From NCBI GenBank assembly GCA_002699025.1, contig PABA01000067.1:1-57749 (forward strand): DNA of 57,749 nt. The letters are read 5' to 3'. A model generated the notes under the pieces. That model ran no database searches. It saw only the letters and a list, made by a program, of their open reading frames with translations, and was not told where the DNA came from. This document shows, in pieces, positions 17,218 to 25,012 of the stretch (positions within the stretch are counted from its first letter, which is position 1; each line of letters opens with the position of its first letter). This DNA comes from Sandaracinus sp. Lineage in GTDB: Bacteria; Myxococcota_A; Polyangia; Polyangiales; Houyiibacteriaceae. The position numbers were made by a program, and so were the translations under genes.

Positions 17218-17914
17218 ACGACCCGCGCTGCGTCGGCGGCCCCGCGCACGCCGCCCTCGTCCGCTGCCCGCGGGGCGCGCCGCGGCGATCCTCTTGGCGC
17301 TCCTCGCGCTTCACTGCGTCGGCTACGACCCGGGGCTCGAGCTCGAGCTCGCCCTCCGCGCCGAGCCCGTGCCTCAGGCGATGGAGACGCCCGAAGGCGG
17401 CTGGCTCCGGCTCGCCGCCGCCGAGGTGCGCTTCGACGGCGCCGAGCTCGTCGCCTGCGCGGACGAGGGCGAGGCCCCCCTGGCGGCGCTCCTCGCGGAG
17501 CTCGGGCCCGAGCGCGCCCGCGCCCACGGCCTCGAGGCGAGCGGCGAGGCCATGGTGCTCGCCGTGGACGCGCTCCACGGCACCGGCGCGCCCGTCGCCG
17601 CCGGGACGCTCCGCCCCCTCCCCGGGCGCTACTGCGCGCTCCGCGTCCACCTCGCCGAGGGGCTCCACCTGGCGGGGGAGCGCGAGGCGCCGGGGGATCG
17701 GGCGGCGCCCTTCGACGTCGCGAGCCCGGAGCCGCTCGACGTCGAGCTCCCCTTCGACGCGCCGCTCGCCCTCGACCGGCCCGAGGCGCTCCTCCGCACG
17801 ATCGTGCTCGACCCGCGCTGCTGGGCCGCGGCGCTCCCCGCCGAGGCGCGCCCCGAGGACGCCGCCGAGGTCGTCGCCGCCTGCCTCCGCGTCGATTCCC
17901 CGCCGGCGCCGTAA
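17204..17914 (+). CDS. Hypothetical lipoprotein coupled to the CGTC barrel gene
   Basis: 236 aa from a TTG start with GGAGG at 17194-17198, overlapping the previous gene by 14 bp, so translation is probably coupled. A basic N-terminus (RRRPRARRPRP) leads to a hydrophobic stretch and LLALHC lipobox. The mature part has strands WLRLAAAEVRFDGAELVAC and LPGRYCALRVHLAEGLH, which faintly recall the strand order of the MbnP family (DLRFYVHDVRLV and GEYVGVRFRVG in the neighbour). Homology is not certain. The gene ends 13 bp before the RegB-like start. Function unknown. Confidence 0.7.
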   Translation: MSSTERPALRRRPRARRPRPLPAGRAAAILLALLALHCVGYDPGLELELALRAEPVPQAMETPEGGWLRLAAAEVRFDGAELVACADEGEAPLAALLAELGPERARAHGLEASGEAMVLAVDALHGTGAPVAAGTLRPLPGRYCALRVHLAEGLHLAGEREAPGDRAAPFDVASPEPLDVELPFDAPLALDRPEALLRTIVLDPRCWAAALPAEARPEDAAEVVAACLRVDSPPAP

Positions 17915-17920
17915 TAGGCT
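17915..17920 (+). promoter_or_regulatory. -10 box TAGGCT abutting a start codon (leaderless type)
   Basis: TAGGCT, then GCCTCCC, then GTG 17928. The box lies immediately after the stop of the upstream gene (17914), so the histidine kinase gene can have its own promoter. Confidence 0.5.
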
Positions 17921-17927
17921 GCCTCCC

Positions 17928-19187
17928 GTGTCCGCCCTCGCCGTCGCACCGCGCTGGCTCGTCCGCCTCCGCTGGGTGGCCGTCGGCGCCGAGGCTCTGG
18001 CGATCGGCGTCGCCGCCTTCGCGCTCGGCCTCGAGCTCCCGCTCGGCACGCTCTTCGCGCTGGTCGGCCTCCACGCCCTGAGCAACCTGGTGCTGGCGGC
18101 GCGGCGCGACCGGCTCGACGAGGCCGGCTGGGGCGGCGCGCTCCTCTTCGACGTCTGGCTCCTCACGGCGCTCCTGGCCCAGAGCGGCGGGCCGACCAAC
18201 CCCTTCAGCGTCCTCTACTTCGTGCAGGTGGTGCTCGCCGCCGTGCTCCTCGGCTACGGCTGGACCTTCGCGCTCTGGCTCAACGCCGTCAGCGGCTACG
18301 GCACGCTCTTCTTCTTCCATCACCCGGTGCCGGGGCTCGGCCACGACGCACACGGGCATGGAGGCTTCCAGCTCCACCTCTACGGCATGGCGATCGCGTT
18401 CGCCGTGGCGGCGGGCTTTCTGGCCTTCTTCGTGGCGCGCCTCTCGGCGGCGTTCCGGGAGCGGGAGGCGGCCCTGACGGCGAGCCGCGCGCGGGCGGAG
18501 AAGGCGCAGCGCGTGGCCAGCCTGACGACGCTCGCCGCGGGCGCGGCCCACGAGCTGGCGACGCCCCTCGGGACGATCGCGGTGGTCGCCGGGGAGCTCG
18601 CGCGGGAGCTCGAGGGGGCGGGGGAGGCGCAGGCCGAGCTCGCCGAGGACGCGCGGGTGATCCGGAGCGAGGTGGATCGCTGCCGCCGCATCCTGGACTC
18701 GATGAGCGCCGACGCCGGGGACGTGCTCGGCGAGAGCCCGGAGACCGTCCCCTTCGCGGAGCTCGCCGAGGAGGTGCGCGCCGATCTCGCCGAGGCGCGC
18801 CGGGGGCGGCTGCGGGTCGGCGGGGCGGGCGTGATGCGGGTGCCGCGGCGGGCGGCGCGGCAAGCGATCGAGAGCTTGGTGCAGAACGCCTTCGACGCGG
18901 CGCCCGAGGGCGAGGTGGAGCTGCGGCTCGAGGGGGCCGAGGTGGTGGTGCGCGATCGGGGGGCGGGCATGGACGCGGAGACGCTCGAGCGGGTCGGCGA
19001 GCCCTTCTTCACGACGAAGGCGCCGGGGCGGGGGATGGGCCTCGGGCTCTTCTTGGCGCGGGCGACGGCGGAGGCGCTCGGGGGCGGGCTCGAGCTGAGC
19101 TCGGCGCCGGGAGAGGGCACGACGGCGCGCTGGCGCGTGGACCCGGCGCGGGTGGAGGATGCGGGGGCAGACGAGGAGCGAGCATGA
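17928..19187 (+). CDS. RegB/PrrB-like redox sensor histidine kinase
   Basis: 419 aa inner-membrane sensor kinase. Membrane helices span about residues 12-170. The quinone-site heptad of RegB, GGPTNPF, is intact at 87-93. The H-box AAGAAHELATPLGTI has His208, and Cys252 in EVDRCRRIL matches the redox-active cysteine of RegB. ATPase motifs follow: N-box LVQNAFDAAP, G1 RDRGAGMD, F-box PFFTTK, G2 GRGMGLGLFLA. A His-rich loop (HHPVPGLGHDAHGHGGFQLH, 131-150) is unusual and could bind metal. RegB senses respiratory redox state through quinone and Cys. It overlaps the response-regulator gene by 4 bp. The position next to MbnP- and CGTC-type genes suggests redox or copper-linked control. Confidence 0.9.
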   Translation: MSALAVAPRWLVRLRWVAVGAEALAIGVAAFALGLELPLGTLFALVGLHALSNLVLAARRDRLDEAGWGGALLFDVWLLTALLAQSGGPTNPFSVLYFVQVVLAAVLLGYGWTFALWLNAVSGYGTLFFFHHPVPGLGHDAHGHGGFQLHLYGMAIAFAVAAGFLAFFVARLSAAFREREAALTASRARAEKAQRVASLTTLAAGAAHELATPLGTIAVVAGELARELEGAGEAQAELAEDARVIRSEVDRCRRILDSMSADAGDVLGESPETVPFAELAEEVRADLAEARRGRLRVGGAGVMRVPRRAARQAIESLVQNAFDAAPEGEVELRLEGAEVVVRDRGAGMDAETLERVGEPFFTTKAPGRGMGLGLFLARATAEALGGGLELSSAPGEGTTARWRVDPARVEDAGADEERA

Positions 19188-19759
19188 GCGAGGGCGAGCA
19201 CGACGCGCAGACGCTGCTGATCATCGACGACGACGACGTGTTCCGGACGCACGTGTCGCGGGCCTTCGAGCGGCGGGGCTACGAGGTGTGGAAGGCGGCG
19301 GACGTCGGCGAGGGGCTCGAGCTGGCGCGGGAGCATGCGCCCGAGCGGGTGCTGCTCGACCTGCGCATGCCGGGCGGCTCCGGGCTGGACCTCTTGCAGG
19401 CGCTGCTCGAGGTGGACCCGGCGACGAACGTGGTGATGCTGACGGGCTACGGGAGCATCGCGACGGCGCTCGAGGCGGTGCGGCGGGGGGCGACGCACTA
19501 CCTGACGAAGCCGGCCGACGTGGACGAGATCCTGGCGGCCTTCGCGCGGAAGGACCTGCCGCCGGACGCGGAGCTGCCGCCGCCGCCCGCGGAGGACGAT
19601 GCGGAGGCGACGACGCCCTCGCTGGCGCGGGTGGAGTGGGAGCACATCCAGCGGGTGCTGACGGACTGCGGCGGCAACATCACGCAGGCGGCCAAGCGCC
19701 TCGGCATCCACCGGCGATCGCTGCAGCGGAAGCTGCAGAAGTACCCCGTCCCGCGTTGA
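19184..19759 (+). CDS. RegA/PrrA/ActR-like response regulator
   Basis: 191 aa. The receiver domain has the acidic pocket DDDD (15-18), phosphoacceptor Asp59 in VLLDLRMPGGSG, Thr in MLTGYGS and Lys in YLTKPAD. A Pro/Glu linker leads to a C-terminal Fis-type helix-turn-helix, GNITQAAKRLGIHRRSLQRKLQKYP, the RegA family signature. The ATG overlaps the kinase stop (ATGA). Partner of the kinase at 17928 and likely a DNA-binding regulator of redox or respiratory genes. A stem-loop follows at once. Confidence 0.92.
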   Translation: MSEGEHDAQTLLIIDDDDVFRTHVSRAFERRGYEVWKAADVGEGLELAREHAPERVLLDLRMPGGSGLDLLQALLEVDPATNVVMLTGYGSIATALEAVRRGATHYLTKPADVDEILAAFARKDLPPDAELPPPPAEDDAEATTPSLARVEWEHIQRVLTDCGGNITQAAKRLGIHRRSLQRKLQKYPVPR

Positions 19760-19765
19760 CCGCCT

Positions 19766-19791
19766 GATCGGCCGCCTGGCGGCGACCGATC
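19766..19791 (+). terminator. Hairpin after the RegBA-like operon
   Basis: GATCGG-C-CGCC pairs with GGCG-A-CCGATC around a TGGC loop, starting 7 nt after the stop. No U-tract. Confidence 0.6.
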
Positions 19792-19794
19792 GGA

Positions 19795-20098
19795 CGGGGG
19801 GTGTCGGGGTTTCGCCGCCGCAGGCGACGAGCCCGCCTTCGGCGGGCGGGGGTCGGGGGACTGGGGCGAGGTGGACGGGTGGGAAGCGGGGTCGCTCTTC
19901 GAGCCCCGCGGGCGGCGGCGCGGGGGTCGGGGGATCGGGGGATCGGGGTTTCGTCGCCGCAGGCGACGAGCCCGCCTTCGGCGGGCGGGGGTCCGGGAAC
20001 TGGGGCGAGGTGGATGGCTGGGAAGCGGGGTCGCTCTCGTAGCCCTCGCGGGCGGCGGGCGGGGGTCGGGGGTTCGTCGCCGCAGGCGGTGAGACGCT
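19795..20098. repeat. Hairpin-rich direct repeats upstream of the GT-C gene
   Basis: About 300 bp with two full copies and one part copy of a unit of about 139 bp. Each begins GGGTTTCG(T/C)CGCCGCAGGCGACGAG (containing the palindrome GTCGCC-GCA-GGCGAC) and continues with CCCGCCTTCGGCGGGCGGGG (stem CCCGCC/GGCGGG) and GGGAACTGGGGCGAGG. The same family occurs at 21583-22030 on the other side of the gene at 20137. No gene is present. Confidence 0.8.
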
Positions 20099-20136
20099 GA
20101 TCCCGCGGCCGGAGGCCGCTACGCTCCGCAGCCGTC

Positions 20137-21582
20137 GTGCCTGCCGCTCGTCCGACTCGCGCCGCCTTCCCCTGGGGGCGCCTCGCCCTCTACGGCGCCG
20201 TGCACGGCGCGCTGGGCGCGCTCTTCCTCCTCGCGGGCCCGTACGCGGCGACGGCCTTCCCGCTCGACGACGCCTACATCCACCACGTCTACGCGGAGGG
20301 CGTCGCCTTCGGGGAGGGCTTCGCCTACAACCCGGGCGCGCCGGCGAACGGCGCGACCAGCCCGCTCTGGGTGCTCCTCCTCGCGCCGCTCCGCCTCCTC
20401 GGCCTCCGCGGCGCCGCGCTCGTCCTGCCGACCAAGCTCCTCGGGCTCGCCCTGGGCGCGCTCCTCGCGCTCGTCGCCGACCACCTCGCCGCCGCCCTCG
20501 GCGCCTCCCCGAAGGCGCGCTTCGCCGCCGGGCTCCTCGTCGCGGCGAACCCGCTCGTCGTCTACGGCGCCGTCTCGGGCATGGAGCTGCCGCTCGCGAG
20601 CCTGCTCCTCCTCGCGGCGCTCCTCGCCCTCGCGCGCCGGCGCCTCCTCGCCGCCGGCCTCGCGCTCGGCGCCGGCATCCTCGCGCGCCCGGAGCTCACG
20701 CTCGCCTGGCTCTTCGTCGCGGGGCTCGAGGGGCGGCGCCGGCGCGCGCCCCCGCCGACCGCGCTCTGGCTGCCGGGGGCCCTCGTCTGGGCCGTCTGGA
20801 TGGGGCGCTCGCTCCACGTCGCCGACGCCTGGTTGCCGACGACCTTCGCCGCGAAGCACGACGCCGCCGGGCTGGCGCAGTGGGTGGACGTGCCCTGGGC
20901 CGCGCTGATCGCGCTCGGGGGACCGCTCGCGATCGTCACCCTGCCGCTCGGGGTGCTGGCGATCCGGCGCTGGTGGCGGCGGCCCTCGACGGCGCGGATG
21001 GCGGCGCTCGCGCTCCTCGTCTTCCTCCCCCTCGGGGTGGCCTGGGCGCACGACATCGCGGAGCCGACGCGCTTCTTCTGGTGGCGCTACGGCGCGCCGG
21101 TGCTGCCCCTCGCGCTGGTGATCGCGGCCTGCGGGCTCGACGCGCTCCCGGCCCCGCGCCGGGGGCTGGCGGCCGGGGCGGCGCTGCTGCTGGGGCTCGC
21201 CTTCGCCTGGCCGGCGGCGCGGGACCAGGCCGAGCACGCGCGGAACATCACCGAGCTCAACGTGGCGGCGGCGCGCTGGCTCGAGGAGCGGGTGGGCGAG
21301 CGGGACTGGCTGGCGAGCAACGACGCCGGGGCCGTGCGCCTCCTGACCGAGCGGCCGGTGGTCGACCTCATCGGGCTCAACGATCACCGCATGCGGACGC
21401 CGGCGCGGGCCGAGGTGCTCGAGGCGGCCGACCCGCGCTACTACGTGGTCTTCGAGAGCTGGTTCCCGAACATGGTCGCGAGCCCGCGCTTCCGCGTGGT
21501 GCGGCGCTTCCGCTCGGAGCCCTACGTGGTGTGCCGCGAGTGCGCGCAGTCGGAGCTGCTCATCCTCGAGCGCGTGCGATAG
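20137..21582 (+). CDS. GT-C fold integral membrane glycosyltransferase-like protein
   Basis: 481 aa with about 10 hydrophobic helices. The first periplasmic loop has the Asp-Asp motif typical of GT-C enzymes (FPLDDAYIHHVYAEG, Asp44-Asp45) followed by GEGFAYNPGAPANGATSPLWVLLLAP, a phrase common in GT39/GT87-like and AftB-like proteins. NPLVVYGAVSGMELPLAS and ILARPELTLAW add to the match. A soluble C-terminal domain (about 370-481) includes WLASNDAGAVRLLTERPVVDLIGLND. These enzymes use polyprenyl-phosphate sugars at the outer face of the inner membrane. Donor and acceptor cannot be predicted, and no other glycan genes are nearby. GTG start at 20137. Confidence 0.75.
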   Translation: MPAARPTRAAFPWGRLALYGAVHGALGALFLLAGPYAATAFPLDDAYIHHVYAEGVAFGEGFAYNPGAPANGATSPLWVLLLAPLRLLGLRGAALVLPTKLLGLALGALLALVADHLAAALGASPKARFAAGLLVAANPLVVYGAVSGMELPLASLLLLAALLALARRRLLAAGLALGAGILARPELTLAWLFVAGLEGRRRRAPPPTALWLPGALVWAVWMGRSLHVADAWLPTTFAAKHDAAGLAQWVDVPWAALIALGGPLAIVTLPLGVLAIRRWWRRPSTARMAALALLVFLPLGVAWAHDIAEPTRFFWWRYGAPVLPLALVIAACGLDALPAPRRGLAAGAALLLGLAFAWPAARDQAEHARNITELNVAAARWLEERVGERDWLASNDAGAVRLLTERPVVDLIGLNDHRMRTPARAEVLEAADPRYYVVFESWFPNMVASPRFRVVRRFRSEPYVVCRECAQSELLILERVR

Positions 21583-22030
21583 GCGGCCTTTGGCCGCGGG
21601 GGGCGGGGTTTCGTCGCCCACGGCGACGAGTGGCCTTCGGCCGCGGGGTCCGGGAACTGGGCCGAGGAGAGCGGGTGGGGGGCAGGGTCGCTCGTGAGGC
21701 GGCCTCTGGCCGCGGGGGGCGGGGTTTCGTCGCCGCAGGCGACGAGCGGCCTTCGGCCGCGGGGGTCCGGGAACTGGGCCGAGGAGAGCGGGTGGGTGGC
21801 GGGGTCGCTCGTGAGGCGGCCTTTGGCCGCGGGGGTCGGGGTTTCGTCGCCGCGGGCGACGAGCGGCCTTCGGCCGCGGGGGTCGGGGAACTGGGCCGAG
21901 GAGAGCGGGTGCGTGGCAGGGTCGCTCGTGAGGCGGCCTTTGGCCGCGGGGATCGGGGTTTCGTCGGCGGGCGGGCGCGCGGGGAACTGGGCCGAGGCGA
22001 GCGGGGGGACGGGGCCGCTCGTCGTGGGCA
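21583..22030. repeat. 116-117 bp direct repeats downstream of the GT-C gene
   Basis: Four copies, the last truncated, with TTTCGTCG at 21609, 21725, 21842 and 21959. Each full unit carries GTCGCCGCAGGCGACGAG, CGGCCTTCGGCCGCGGGG and GGGAACTGGGCCGAGGAGAG, and ends GGGTCGCTCGTGAGGCGGCC, giving two stem-loops per unit. The family is the same as at 19795-20098. From 22031 to 22241 I see nothing beyond ordinary GC-rich spacer before rimO. Confidence 0.88.
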
Positions 22031-22241
22031 CTCGCGGGCGGCTGGGCGGCCGCTGGTGCGGTCGGCGGAGACCCCGAGGTCCCTCGTCGTGCCCGGCGAA
22101 GGGGGCGGGGCCGGCGCGCGTGAGGGCGCTCATGAGCGGCCCCACGTGCGGCGCTCGGGAATCGGCGCTATCCCTCTCCGCTGTCTCTGCCCCCGCCGCG
22201 CCGCACCTCCCCGCGCGCGGCCCCGCTCCGCGCCCCCTCCC

Positions 22242-23651
22242 ATGACCGACGACCGCACCATCCACTTCGTCTCGCTCGGCTGCGCGAAGAACCGCGTCGA
22301 CACCGAGATCATGCTCGGCGTCAGCGGCGTCGAGGGCTTCCGCCACGTCGACGATCCGTCCGACGCGGAGGTCATCGTCATCAACACCTGCGGCTTCATC
22401 GGCCCGGCCAAGGAGGAGAGCGTCGACACCATCCTCGAGATGGCCGAGCTCAAGGAGGCGGGCCGCTGCGAGCGCCTCGTCGTCGCCGGCTGCCTGAGCC
22501 AGCGCTACCCGGACGAGCTCGCGACCGAGATGCCGGAGGTCGACCACTTCCTCGGCTCGTCGGACATGCTCAAGCTCGGCGCCGTGCTCCGCCGCGAGGC
22601 GAAGGAGCGCATGCTCGTCGGCAACCCGGCCGAGTACACGATGCGGGCGACGGACCCGCGCCAGCTCACGCAGCGCGGCCACAGCGCCTACGTGAAGATC
22701 GCCGAGGGCTGCAACCGGAGCTGCTCCTTCTGCGCCATCCCGTCCTTCCGCGGCAAGCAGCGGAGCCGCCCCATCGCCGACGTCGTCGCCGAGGCCGAGC
22801 GGCTGGCGGCCCAGGGCGTGGTCGAGGTGAACCTGATCAGCCAGGACACGATCGCCTACGGCCGCGACCTCGAGGGGCGCCCGACGCTGGCCGATCTCGC
22901 GGCGGCGCTCGCCGAGGTGGAGGGGCTCCGCTGGGTGCGCCTGCACTACCTCTACCCGGAGAAGCTCACGGATCCGCTGATCGAGCTCCTCGCCCAGCAC
23001 CCGAAGGTGCTGTCCTACGTGGACATGCCGCTCCAGCACGCGGCCTCGCCGATGCTGAAGCGCATGCGGCGCGGGCACGGCGGCAAGCGGCTGCGCGACG
23101 TCGTGACGCGGCTGCGGACGGCGATCCCGGACCTGGTCTTTCGGACCAGCTTCATCGTCGGGCACCCGGGCGAGACCGAGGCGGACTTCGCCGAGCTCGA
23201 GGACTTCGTGCGCTGGGCCGAGTTCGACCACGTGGGCGTCTTCCTCTACTCGCTGGAGGAGGGGACGCGCTCCGGGGAGATGGGCGACGAGGCGGTCGAC
23301 GAGAAGGTCGCGGAGGCGCGGCATCGGAAGCTGATGCGGCTGCAGCGGCCGATCAGCCGGGAGCGGCTGAAGGCGCGCATCGGGACCGAGCTGGACGTGC
23401 TCGTGGACGGCATCAGCGACGAGAGCGAGTTCCTGCTCGAGGGGCGCTGGTGGGGGCAGGCGCCGGAGGTGGACGGGAAGGTCTACCTGGCGAACGGCGC
23501 GGCCCAGCCCGGCGAGGTGCGGCGGGCGCTGGTGACGGACGCCGCGGACTACGACCTGGTCGCCGACCTGCTCACGCCCGAGGGCGAGTGGGACGCCCCG
23601 CCCGGCGCGAAGAAGCCCCGCCGCCGCAAGGTCAAGCTGCGGACCGTTTGA
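22242..23651 (+). CDS. rimO: Ribosomal protein uS12 methylthiotransferase RimO
   Basis: 469 aa radical-SAM enzyme that adds a methylthio group to the conserved Asp of ribosomal protein S12. The N-terminal MTTase domain holds one [4Fe-4S] cluster through Cys14 (SLGCAKNRVDTE), Cys50 (INTCGF) and Cys84 (VAGCLSQRY). The radical-SAM motif CNRSCSFC (157-164) binds the second. VNLISQDTIAYGRDLEG, LHYLYPEKLTD, VDMPLQHAA and FIVGHPGETEADF are RimO hallmarks that separate it from MiaB. The C-terminal TRAM domain (about 375-440) is present. The ATG at 22242 gives the canonical N-terminus. Single gene. Confidence 0.96.
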   Translation: MTDDRTIHFVSLGCAKNRVDTEIMLGVSGVEGFRHVDDPSDAEVIVINTCGFIGPAKEESVDTILEMAELKEAGRCERLVVAGCLSQRYPDELATEMPEVDHFLGSSDMLKLGAVLRREAKERMLVGNPAEYTMRATDPRQLTQRGHSAYVKIAEGCNRSCSFCAIPSFRGKQRSRPIADVVAEAERLAAQGVVEVNLISQDTIAYGRDLEGRPTLADLAAALAEVEGLRWVRLHYLYPEKLTDPLIELLAQHPKVLSYVDMPLQHAASPMLKRMRRGHGGKRLRDVVTRLRTAIPDLVFRTSFIVGHPGETEADFAELEDFVRWAEFDHVGVFLYSLEEGTRSGEMGDEAVDEKVAEARHRKLMRLQRPISRERLKARIGTELDVLVDGISDESEFLLEGRWWGQAPEVDGKVYLANGAAQPGEVRRALVTDAADYDLVADLLTPEGEWDAPPGAKKPRRRKVKLRTV

Positions 23652-23726
23652 CGGGTGGGTCGTGGCCAGCCGTGCCGACCATCGGCGCAGCCCGCGTCGC
23701 GCTCCCGGGTCGCCGCAGCCCGATGC

Positions 23727-23732
23727 TATCGT
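23727..23732 (+). promoter_or_regulatory. -10 box TATCGT abutting a start codon (leaderless type)
   Basis: TATCGT followed by 7 nt and GTG 23740. It supports this GTG as the start. Confidence 0.4.
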
Positions 23733-23739
23733 CCGCGCG

Positions 23740-24459
23740 GTGCGTCCTGCTCCCCTCGGCTGGCTGCTCTCGGCGGCGCTCCTCCTGAGCGGCTGCGCGT
23801 CGGCGGTGCCCGCGTGGAGCGGCGGCTCGACCACGCCGAAGCAGCGGACGGACGTCGCCCTCGGCGGCGCGGCCCGGGTGCCGACGGGCGAGCTCCGCGA
23901 CCTCGAGGGCCTGCCCCAGCGGCGCGCCGCGCAGGGCGGCGGCGTCGTCCCCGTGGGCATGCTCCGGCGCGGGCTGACGCGGCACCTCGACGTCGGCCTG
24001 ATGGTCGCCGGCACGGACGCGCGCCTCGAGCTCCGCGGCGAGCTCGGCGTCGAGGAGGGGTCCACGCGCTCGGCCTGGGTCTGGGCGGTGGCGCCCCAGG
24101 TCGGCTGGATCCCGGAGGAGGACGGCTCGGGGAGCGGGACGCGCTTCGGCCTCGACCTGCCCTTCGTGCGCGCGATGGACTTCGGCGGCGTCTACGACGT
24201 GTGGTTCGGGCTGCGCGTCGGGGCCGAGGGCGTGACCGGTGACTTCGCCCTCGAGGAGGGCGGCGCCGCGGCCGGGGCGTCGGCCTTCGGGCTCCGGGCG
24301 GGCGGGCTCGTCGGCCTCGCGGCGGGCTTCCGGCGCGTGCACGCCTTCCTCGAGGTGACGGTCGCCTACGAGCGCTGGTGGGGCAGCCATGGGGAGCGCT
24401 CCCTCGACCGCGGCGGCGCCGTGCTCCTCCCCGCCTTCGGCCTCCGCGTCCGCCTCTGA
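23740..24459 (+). CDS. Exported lipoprotein, predicted beta-barrel-like
   Basis: 239 aa from GTG 23740. Signal peptide with lipobox LLLSGCASA (Cys at about 18). The mature part has repeated amphipathic strands (LGGAARVPTGEL, HLDVGLMVAGTDARLELRGELGV, AWVWAVAPQVGWIPEE, TRFGLDLPFVRAM, VYDVWFGLRVGAEGV, GLRAGGLVGLAAGFRRVHAFLEVTVAYERWW, LLPAFGLRVRL), like small outer-membrane barrels. The upstream in-frame extension is arginine-rich filler and rejected. Follows rimO by 88 bp. Function unknown. Confidence 0.75.
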   Translation: MRPAPLGWLLSAALLLSGCASAVPAWSGGSTTPKQRTDVALGGAARVPTGELRDLEGLPQRRAAQGGGVVPVGMLRRGLTRHLDVGLMVAGTDARLELRGELGVEEGSTRSAWVWAVAPQVGWIPEEDGSGSGTRFGLDLPFVRAMDFGGVYDVWFGLRVGAEGVTGDFALEEGGAAAGASAFGLRAGGLVGLAAGFRRVHAFLEVTVAYERWWGSHGERSLDRGGAVLLPAFGLRVRL

Positions 24460-25012
24460 GCGCCTGCTCGCGACCCGCCGGTCGCGAGGCTCTGCCCGTT
24501 CCGCCGCCCGCTGCCCGTCCGCTGTCAGTCGGCGGCGTCGGCGGCGTCGGCTGCCGACGGGCGGGACCCCGTTCGCGGAAGAGGGGAGCGTCCGTCGCCG
24601 CGGCGACTCGATGGGGCTCGCCGGCTCCTCCGCGTCCGCTCGGACCTGCTCGCGACCCGTCGGTCGAGGAGCGCTGCGATCGCCCCTCCTGGCCCCACCA
24701 CTCGTCGGCGCGAAGAGCTGGCGCGACGTCTTCCCGAACGCCACGCTCGCGAAGCACGCGGCCCACCGCATCGAAGCGCACCTCGCGCGCGTCGGCGCCG
24801 GCGGCTGACTCGCGATCCCGCCGTGGGATCCCGCCGTGGGATCCACCGTACGATCCATCGAGCGAGCGACCGGGCGAGGGACCGGGCGACCGACCGGGCG
24901 ACCGACCGCACGGTCCATCGGCGAGCGAGCGGGCGGGCGACCGACCTGGCGACCGACTGAACGCTCGCCGACCCACCGTACGCTCCGCCGCGCCCCCCGC
25001 GTCGCGGGGCTC
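24460..25012. other. Gene-free low-complexity spacer with 12-13 bp repeats
   Basis: No convincing gene in 553 bp. Contents: two similar phrases CCTGCTCGCGACCCG(C/T)CGGTCG near 24465 and 24647; three 13-bp units, GATCCCGCCGTGG at 24814 and 24827 and GATCCACCGTACG at 24840; then a degenerate GCGACCGACCGG repeat from about 24867 to 24958. A short in-frame stretch around 24705-24808 reads GAKSWRDVFPNATLAKHAAHRIEAHLA, but no start or homology supports a gene. Confidence 0.6.

Noticed and set aside
24389-24808. Possible 139-aa gene ending in GAKSWRDVFPNATLAKHAAHRIEAHLA
   Set aside because: The first part overlaps the end of the 23740 gene in another frame; no ribosome site, promoter box or recognisable family. 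Only the last 35 residues look protein-like.
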